From Nitrococcus mobilis Nb-231 (GTDB taxonomy: Bacteria; Pseudomonadota; Gammaproteobacteria; Nitrococcales; Nitrococcaceae): a stretch of DNA of 64,000 nt. The notes under the pieces are model-generated. The model ran no database searches and was not told where the DNA came from. It saw nothing but the letters and a program-made list of their open reading frames with translations. Made by a program: the position numbers and the translations under genes. This document shows, piece after piece, positions 58,489 to 64,000 of the stretch. Numbering within the stretch: position 1 is the first letter of the stretch; each line of letters opens with the position of its first letter. Location of the stretch: the NCBI RefSeq assembly GCF_000153205.1, contig NZ_CH672427.1:2322023-2386022 (forward strand), read 5' to 3'.

Positions 58489-61311
58489 TCAGCTCAACGC
58501 CTCGTCAATCAGCTTGCGTTGTTGCTCGTGATGCAGCTTGGCGTAGCCGACAGCCGGCGAGGCTGAGGCTTCGCGTCCGGCGTAGCGCAGCGTTTGGCAT
58601 TTGGACATGCAGTGCAAGAAGTGATGTTGCGTCGAATACCAGGCGCCCTGATTTTTCGGCTCTTCCTGACACCAGACGATCTCGGTGGCCTGCTCGTAGC
58701 GTCGCTGGAGCAGGTTCGAAAGCGCTCGCTCGGGAAATGGGTACAGTTGTTCGACGCGTATGATCGCCACGTCTTGCAGCTCACGCTTGCGCCGCTCCTG
58801 CAGCAGATCGAAGTAGACTTTACCGCTGCACAGGATGATTCGGCGCATCTGCCCAGCGCTGAGCGCGTCGATTTCATCGATGACGAGCTGGAATGTTCCC
58901 TGGGCGAGTTCGTCGAGCGTCGAGGTCGACAGCTTGTGGCGCAACAGGCTTTTGGGGGTCATGACGATGAGCGGCTTGCGGTAGGGGCGGATCATCTGCC
59001 GTCGGAGCATATGGAAGAACTGAGCGGGTGTACTCGGTATGCAAACCTGAATATTTTGCTCGGCCGCCAGTTGCAGAAAGCGCTCGAGGCGGGCCGACGA
59101 ATGCTCTGGGCCTTGGCCCTCGTAGCCGTGCGGCAGGAACAAAACCAGGCCACAAAGGCGGCCCCATTTGGCCTCGCCGGAGGCGATAAATTGGTCGATT
59201 ACCACTTGCGCCCCGTTGGCGAAATCACCGTACTGAGCCTCCCAAATGGTCAGGCAATTCGGCTCGGCCGTAGCATAGCCGTACTCGTAGCCGAGCACGG
59301 CTTCCTCCGAGAGCAACGAGTCGATGATCGTGAACTCCGCCGGCTCGCGAGGGATCTGCTTAAGCGGTATGTGAGCGGAGCCGTCTTTAGCGTTGTGGAG
59401 CACCGCATGACGGTGGAAGAAGGTGCCACGAGCGCTGTCCTGACCGGTCAGGCGTATTCTGTAGCCTTCTTCGAGCAAGCTCGCATAGGCCATGATCTCG
59501 GCGAAACCCCAGTCCATGACTAAAGCTCCCGCCGCCATCTTGCTGCGGTTTTGCATTATGGCGGCCACCCGGCGGTTGAGCTCCATGCCTTCCGGTAGCT
59601 TATCAAGGCGCTCCTGAAGATGCCGAATGCGCTCAAGCGCCACCCGAGTATCCACTTTGTCGGCCCACTGTTTGTTGAAATAGGAGGGCCAATCCACCAG
59701 ATAATCGCTGGTTACGCCATGCAGCACATGCGGTGCGACAATTCGTTGCTCGTCGAGCGCATCGCGGTAAGAGTGTTGCATTTGTTGGATCTCTTCTTCG
59801 CCGATGATCCCTTCGTCGCAGAGCCGCTCGGCATAAAGCTGGCATACTGGGGGATGTTGCTTGATCTTTTGGTACATAATTGGCTGCGTGGCCGAAGGTT
59901 CGTCCGCCTCGTTATGACCGTGCCGGCGATAGCAGACCAAGTCGATTACCACGTCGCGTTTGTATTTTTCCCGATAATCAAGCGCCAGCTGAGTAACGAA
60001 GATCACGGTTTCCGGGTCGTCGCTGTTGACGTGGAAAATCGGCGCTTGAACAATTTTCGCCACTTCGGTGCAATAGAAGCTGGAGCGGATATCGAGTGGG
60101 TTGCTGGTAGTGAAGCCGATCTGATTGTTGATGATGATATGCACCGTGCCGCCGGTGTAGAAACCGCGTGCCTGGGAGAGCTGAAAAGTCTCCATGACCA
60201 CGCCCTGGCCGGCAAACGCCGCATCGCCATGGATGAGCACGGAGAGCACCTGGTCGCCGTTATAATCGCGGCGGCGGTCCATCCGGGCGCGAACCGAGCC
60301 CAATACCACCGGATCTACGATTTCCAGATGAGAGGGGTTGAAGGCCATTGCCAAATGCAGTGGCTCCCCCGACGTATCCAGATCAGTGGAGTAACCGAGG
60401 TGATATTTCACATCCCCGGTGGACGCTTTGCCCAATTTATAATTGCCCTCGAATTCGGCGAAGAGTTCTCTAGGAGATTTGCCTAGAAGATTAATCAATA
60501 CATTGAGCCGGCCTCGGTGGGCCATGCCCAAAACCAGCTCGGCGATACCCTTTTCACCGGCACGCTGCACGAGCTCATCCAACAAGGGAATGAGGGTTTC
60601 GGCGCCTTCCAGTGAAAAGCGCTTTTGTCCAACGTACTTGCTGTTAAGGTATTTCTCGATGCCCTCGGCGGCGACCAAGCGTTGCAGGAGCTGGCGTTTT
60701 TTCTCTGCTGCCAGATTGGTCCATCGGCGCGGATTCTCCAAGCGTTCCTGGATCCAGCGCTTTTGAGCCGTGTCGGTGATGTGCATATATTCCGAGCCGA
60801 TCTTGCCGGCGTAGACTTTGCGGATCAGCTCGACGATCTCCCACAGTGGCAGTTGGTCCTCGGCGAACAGCGACCCCGTGTGGAACGGCCTGTGCTGGTC
60901 CGCCTCGCTGAGCCCATGGAAGGCGGGATCCAGGTCGGGGATATCGGGTGACGCCCGCAGCTGCAGCGGATCGGTATTAGCGTGCTGGTGACCGCGCACG
61001 CGGTAGGCGTTGATTAGCTGTAGGACAGCGGCCTGTTTCTGGGCGGCCTCTGGCGCCATGGTGGCCGTCGCAGCGGGGCGATGCTGACCGTTGCCGCGGC
61101 CGAGCAGTTCGAACTCACGTCGGATTGGGGTGTGGGGGATGTCCTTTTGCGCCTCGGTGTCGCCGGTTTGGAGTCCTTGAAAGTAATGGCGCCACTGCGT
61201 ATCGACCGACTCGGGATCATGGAGATAGCTCTCATAGAGCGCTTCTATAAAGGACGCGTTGGCACCGTTTAGATAGGAGTTGCGCAGGAGTCTCTCGAAA
61301 ACACCGTTCAT
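58489..61311 (-). CDS. sucA: 2-Oxoglutarate dehydrogenase E1 component
   Basis: 940-aa thiamine-diphosphate enzyme decarboxylating 2-oxoglutarate. Landmarks: EKYLNSKYVGQKRFSLEG, GMAHRGRLNVLINLLGK, ThDP region IHGDAAFAGQGVVMET with NNQIGFTTSNP, YRRHGHNEADEPSATQP, and the C-terminal FLPHGYEGQGPEHSSARLER. Length is close to the E. coli enzyme (933). First gene of sucA-sucB-lpd. The 274 bases upstream (to tatC) must hold its promoter; I saw no other feature there. Confidence 0.97.
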   Translation of the reverse strand: MNGVFERLLRNSYLNGANASFIEALYESYLHDPESVDTQWRHYFQGLQTGDTEAQKDIPHTPIRREFELLGRGNGQHRPAATATMAPEAAQKQAAVLQLINAYRVRGHQHANTDPLQLRASPDIPDLDPAFHGLSEADQHRPFHTGSLFAEDQLPLWEIVELIRKVYAGKIGSEYMHITDTAQKRWIQERLENPRRWTNLAAEKKRQLLQRLVAAEGIEKYLNSKYVGQKRFSLEGAETLIPLLDELVQRAGEKGIAELVLGMAHRGRLNVLINLLGKSPRELFAEFEGNYKLGKASTGDVKYHLGYSTDLDTSGEPLHLAMAFNPSHLEIVDPVVLGSVRARMDRRRDYNGDQVLSVLIHGDAAFAGQGVVMETFQLSQARGFYTGGTVHIIINNQIGFTTSNPLDIRSSFYCTEVAKIVQAPIFHVNSDDPETVIFVTQLALDYREKYKRDVVIDLVCYRRHGHNEADEPSATQPIMYQKIKQHPPVCQLYAERLCDEGIIGEEEIQQMQHSYRDALDEQRIVAPHVLHGVTSDYLVDWPSYFNKQWADKVDTRVALERIRHLQERLDKLPEGMELNRRVAAIMQNRSKMAAGALVMDWGFAEIMAYASLLEEGYRIRLTGQDSARGTFFHRHAVLHNAKDGSAHIPLKQIPREPAEFTIIDSLLSEEAVLGYEYGYATAEPNCLTIWEAQYGDFANGAQVVIDQFIASGEAKWGRLCGLVLFLPHGYEGQGPEHSSARLERFLQLAAEQNIQVCIPSTPAQFFHMLRRQMIRPYRKPLIVMTPKSLLRHKLSTSTLDELAQGTFQLVIDEIDALSAGQMRRIILCSGKVYFDLLQERRKRELQDVAIIRVEQLYPFPERALSNLLQRRYEQATEIVWCQEEPKNQGAWYSTQHHFLHCMSKCQTLRYAGREASASPAVGYAKLHHEQQRKLIDEALS

Positions 61312-61585
61312 TGGCGAATCACCTGGCGGTTGGACAAGTGAGGCGGAGAATTGGGACAGCTGATCTCGGCGGTCACGGCATGTTCAACGAATAAGCTTAT
61401 TGTATAAACGCAATTTTGCGTCATTGTGGTTGGATTCCAACTGGTTGCACACTCGGTCGCATACCGGCAAACGGTGACTCGCGAGCTTGCGCACCTGTCA
61501 GGATACCTCAATCTTCAGATGATAAATGCAACGGGGCTTGACTGGTTCTCGGGCTTTTGGCAGGCGGTCGTGCCGCAGCCGCCGC

Positions 61586-62362
61586 TCAGCGCTGGCGGCC
61601 GCTGGTTGTGAGGTCGGTATTCGGGTGCGGCGCGAACCGTGCCGATAAGATGAGGCCGATTTCATAGAGCAACCAAATGGGAACCGCCAACAGCACCTGT
61701 GAGAGCACATCAGGCGGTGTCAGCAGCATGCCGATCGTGAAGGCGCCGACTATGACATACGGGCGCTGCCCAGCCAGTGTCGCTCGCGTAGTGAGGCCGG
61801 TGCGCACTAGTAGAACGGTTGCCACGGGTACTTCAAAGGCGGCTCCGAACGCGAAGAACAGCGTCAACACGAAGCTGAGGTACTCACCGATATCCGTCAT
61901 CATCGCGACTCCGGGGGGCGTTGCGCGGGCGAAGAATCCGAACAGCAGCGGGAAGACAACAAAGTAGGCGAATGCCATGCCGATATAGAACAGCGTCACG
62001 CTGGAGATCAGCAGTGGCCATAGCAGACGGCGTTCGTGACGGTACAGACCCGGCGCGACGAATGCCCAAACCTGATAGAGAATGTAGGGGATGCAGATGA
62101 AGAAGGCCATCACCAAGGCCAGCTTCAAGGGGATAAGAAATGGTGTGGCCACCTGGGTGGCAATCATGTGCGCATCCGGTGGCAAAACGGCGCGCAAGGG
62201 TCCGGACAGCCAAGCATAGAGAAGCTCGCGTATGGGATAGAGGCCCAGGAAGACCACCAGCACCACGCTGAGCATGCGCAGGATGCGACTGCGCAGCTCA
62301 AGCAAATGCGAGATCAACGGCCGCTCGGTATCTTCCTGCCGCGAGTGCTTTTCGTTGGTCAT
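61586..62362 (-). CDS. tatC: Sec-independent translocase protein TatC
   Basis: 258-aa inner-membrane receptor of the Tat pathway with six predicted helices. N-terminal LISHLLELRSRILR and the following PIRELL segment match the signal-peptide-binding region; FIPYILYQVWAFVAPGLYRHE is the family signature. Its ATG overlaps the tatB stop by four bases. It exports folded proteins together with TatA and TatB. Confidence 0.95.
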   Translation of the reverse strand: MTNEKHSRQEDTERPLISHLLELRSRILRMLSVVLVVFLGLYPIRELLYAWLSGPLRAVLPPDAHMIATQVATPFLIPLKLALVMAFFICIPYILYQVWAFVAPGLYRHERRLLWPLLISSVTLFYIGMAFAYFVVFPLLFGFFARATPPGVAMMTDIGEYLSFVLTLFFAFGAAFEVPVATVLLVRTGLTTRATLAGQRPYVIVGAFTIGMLLTPPDVLSQVLLAVPIWLLYEIGLILSARFAPHPNTDLTTSGRQR

Positions 62363-62688
62363 TGCCGCGTGTTTCGGCCGGTATGATCGGGTTCGTCGTG
62401 ATCGGTGTTCAGTTGGTCGCGCAAGCTCGGTGTCGCGCCGGTAGTGGTTCGAGAATACCCTTGCCGAGCGCTTGCCTCCATCTCGCGCTGCAAGGCGCGT
62501 TGAGTTTCGCGCAGCCCCTCGGCATTGATCTCGCGCTCTACTTCCTCACGCACCGAATAAAATGCCGCTCGCGCTCGCCCGATCCATAACCCGACGGTCC
62601 GTGCCAGCCTGGGCAGACGTTCGGGTCCCAGCACGATAAGCGCGATCAATCCAATGACGAACAGTTCCCAGAAGCCGACGTCAAACAT
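62359..62688 (-). CDS. tatB: Sec-independent translocase protein TatB
   Basis: 109 aa: a single N-terminal helix MFDVGFWELFVIGLIALIVL, the GPERLP hinge and a charged amphipathic helix (RTVGLWIGRARAAFYSVREE), then a polar tail. The Phe-Asp-Val-Gly-Phe start and ELxV pattern separate it from TatA. It lies between tatA and tatC. Confidence 0.94.
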   Translation of the reverse strand: MFDVGFWELFVIGLIALIVLGPERLPRLARTVGLWIGRARAAFYSVREEVEREINAEGLRETQRALQREMEASARQGYSRTTTGATPSLRDQLNTDHDEPDHTGRNTRQ

Positions 62689-62720
62689 GGTTACAGCAAC
62701 CCTCCAGTGATGGGGCGCCG

Positions 62721-62987
62721 TTACGAGGGGGGATGCTCTTCGCGGGCTTTTCGAGCGTCGCTGCTGTTCGGCTGGGATTCGGTCGAGTCGCGCAGGGAGA
62801 TCCGCGGGGATTCGTCGCTGCGCTCAGCGTGCCGTTCGGTTTGGCCCTCGTCGAGGGCCTGTTTGAAGCCGCGAATCGCTCCACCGAGATCCATGCCGAT
62901 GTTGCGTAGCTTCTTGGTGCCGAACAGCAACATCACGATCGCCAAGATCAGTAGCAACGACCAGATACTGATTCCACCGAAGCCCAT
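62721..62987 (-). CDS. tatA: Sec-independent translocase protein TatA
   Basis: 88-aa pore-forming subunit: [20 protein letters not shown] transmembrane segment, [11 protein letters not shown] hinge and amphipathic helix [12 protein letters not shown], then a hydrophilic tail. The ATG shares a base with the hisE stop (TAATG), so tat translation is coupled to the his genes. Confidence 0.94.
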   Translation of the reverse strand: MGFGGISIWSLLLILAIVMLLFGTKKLRNIGMDLGGAIRGFKQALDEGQTERHAERSDESPRISLRDSTESQPNSSDARKAREEHPPS

Positions 62988-63331
62988 TACTGCCTCCGCG
63001 CCGAAGCGCTTTTATCATCATTTCGCGCCGCTTTCTCCTCGATTCCGGAGGTGCCGAAGCGACGTTCCAGCTCATCCAGCACCGCCTGTGGGTGCAAGTT
63101 ACTGTGAGCTAGCATGACCAGTGTATGGAACCACAGATCTGCGGTCTCATGAATGATTTGCTCGCGCTCACCTGATTTCGCCGCAAGTACGGTTTCGAAG
63201 GCTTCCTCCCCGACTTTCTTGAGGATATGGTCGCCTCCTTTGCAATATAGGTGAGCGACATAGGAGGTGGTAGGATCGGCCCCCTTACGGCGTTCGATGA
63301 TTTGTGCCAGCCGTTCGAACGTATCGACCAT
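62987..63331 (-). CDS. hisE: Phosphoribosyl-ATP pyrophosphatase
   Basis: Hydrolyses phosphoribosyl-ATP to phosphoribosyl-AMP, the second step of histidine synthesis. 114 aa with the MazG-like metal site [14 protein letters not shown] and [15 protein letters not shown]. It is a separate gene here, not fused to hisI as in enterobacteria. Confidence 0.95.
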   Translation of the reverse strand: MVDTFERLAQIIERRKGADPTTSYVAHLYCKGGDHILKKVGEEAFETVLAAKSGEREQIIHETADLWFHTLVMLAHSNLHPQAVLDELERRFGTSGIEEKAARNDDKSASARRQ

Positions 63332-63339
63332 CGTATGAC

Positions 63340-63729
63340 TCAGCTTGAGTAGATATCCTGCGGATCCCGCAGCACCGGCTCTACCGTGTTCCAGCGCGCT
63401 TGTTCATGGCGCGTGGAGAAGCAGCTGCGCCGGCCGGTATGACAGGCGATACCGCCTATTTGCTCGACCCGCAGCAGCAAGGTGTCACGGTCGCAATCCG
63501 TCCGTATCTCGCGTACCTTTTGAATGTGTCCCGATTGCTCACCCTTATGCCACAGTCGTTGCCTGGAGCGCGACCAATAAACCGCTTCCCCGAGTTCGAC
63601 GGTCCGGCTCAGCGCTTCGCGATTCATCCAGGCCAACATCAGCACTTCGGCACTGCAATGATCCTGCACGATTACGGCTATCAGAGCGTCGGCGTTCCAA
63701 CGCAGTTCCTCGAGCCAGGCCTCACTCAT
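63340..63729 (-). CDS. hisI: Phosphoribosyl-AMP cyclohydrolase
   Basis: Third step of histidine synthesis. 129 aa; characteristic [35 protein letters not shown], and the zinc/metal residues in [12 protein letters not shown] and [11 protein letters not shown]. Its start overlaps the hisF stop by four bases and hisE follows nine bases later. Confidence 0.96.
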   Translation of the reverse strand: MSEAWLEELRWNADALIAVIVQDHCSAEVLMLAWMNREALSRTVELGEAVYWSRSRQRLWHKGEQSGHIQKVREIRTDCDRDTLLLRVEQIGGIACHTGRRSCFSTRHEQARWNTVEPVLRDPQDIYSS

Positions 63730-64000
63730 CGGCGCACCTCGATGCCGTGCTCCGCCAGGGCGGCTTTCGCCTGTTGTATCGTGAACTCGCCGAAATGAAA
63801 AATGCTCGCTGCCAGCACGGCATCCGCCAAGCCAAGCCGCACACCGTCGATCAGATGCGCTAGACTACCGACGCCGCCGGAGGCGATCACCGGCACCCCG
63901 GTGCCCTCGGAGACCGCCCGTGTGAGCTCCAAATCGAAGCCGAGCTTGGTGCCGTCGCGGTCCATGCTGGTAAGCAGGATCTCGCCTGCCCCGGTTTCGG
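63726..64000 (-). CDS. hisF: Imidazole glycerol phosphate synthase subunit HisF, C-terminal part
   Basis: Cyclase subunit of HisFH; only the last 90 or so residues are in the window and the gene continues beyond base 64000. Visible: the [19 protein letters not shown] segment with the catalytic Asp of the second half-barrel, [15 protein letters not shown] and a family-typical C-terminus. Confidence 0.95.
   Translation of the reverse strand, partial: ETGAGEILLTSMDRDGTKLGFDLELTRAVSEGTGVPVIASGGVGSLAHLIDGVRLGLADAVLAASIFHFGEFTIQQAKAALAEHGIEVRR

Overview
The window looks like the chromosome of a moderately high-GC gammaproteobacterium. The evidence is the set of house-keeping blocks and their order (ftsY-ftsE-ftsX, rsmD-coaD, groES-groEL, cutA-dsbD-tlpA, aroQ-accB-accC, aceE-aceF-lpd, prpB-prpC-prpD, sucA-sucB-lpd, hisF-hisI-hisE-tatA-tatB-tatC). 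I cannot name a genus from the sequence alone. A heavy load of insertion sequences and decayed genes breaks this core.

Layout. 1-17 kb: an IS1634-type transposase remnant, ftsYEX, two M16 peptidases, rsmD, coaD, ggt, groESL with a CIRCE operator, cutA, dsbD, a TlpA-like thioredoxin, and aroQ-accB-accC. 17-36 kb is an accessory zone. It holds an istB remnant, two almost identical 1176-bp IS5 elements in opposite orientation (each with its own 4-bp target duplication), an isolated class III aminotransferase, a decayed IS66, a truncated IS5-type fragment, an unrecognised two-gene module (489 and 400 aa), and a double-domain gamma-glutamylcyclotransferase-like gene. After these comes a three-level nested insertion, then an IS630 inserted in the stop codon of a catalase gene. 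36-48 kb: katA, the pyruvate dehydrogenase operon and the methylcitrate operon. 48.2-55.3 kb: a type III restriction-modification operon (res, an AlbA_2/ATPase-like gene, mod) with all three genes broken, flanked by diverged direct repeats of about 135 bp. 55.6-64 kb: the 2-oxoglutarate dehydrogenase genes, tatABC and the end of the his operon; hisF runs off the window.

The most striking structure is at 28956-34623. An IS4-family element (1423 bp without its insert, 14-bp perfect terminal inverted repeats, 9-bp target duplication) is split by a group II intron. The intron interrupts the codon of the transposase catalytic glutamate, and splicing would restore it. The intron's own reverse transcriptase is split by a third element of about 2.25 kb that carries a large serine recombinase and an HTH/ribbon-helix-helix protein. 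Clean loss of that element would restore the reverse transcriptase frame.

Metabolically, aceEF-lpd makes acetyl-CoA, sucAB-lpd runs the TCA cycle, prpBCD oxidises propionyl-CoA through methylcitrate, and accBC with aroQ feed fatty-acid and aromatic synthesis. FtsEX/FtsY, GroESL and Tat serve division, membrane targeting, folding and export. The second candidate for new biology is the two-gene module at 23253-26015: a Gly-rich, probably membrane-associated protein with a nuclease-like QxK signature, followed by a protein with an RNxxxH (HEPN-like) signature.
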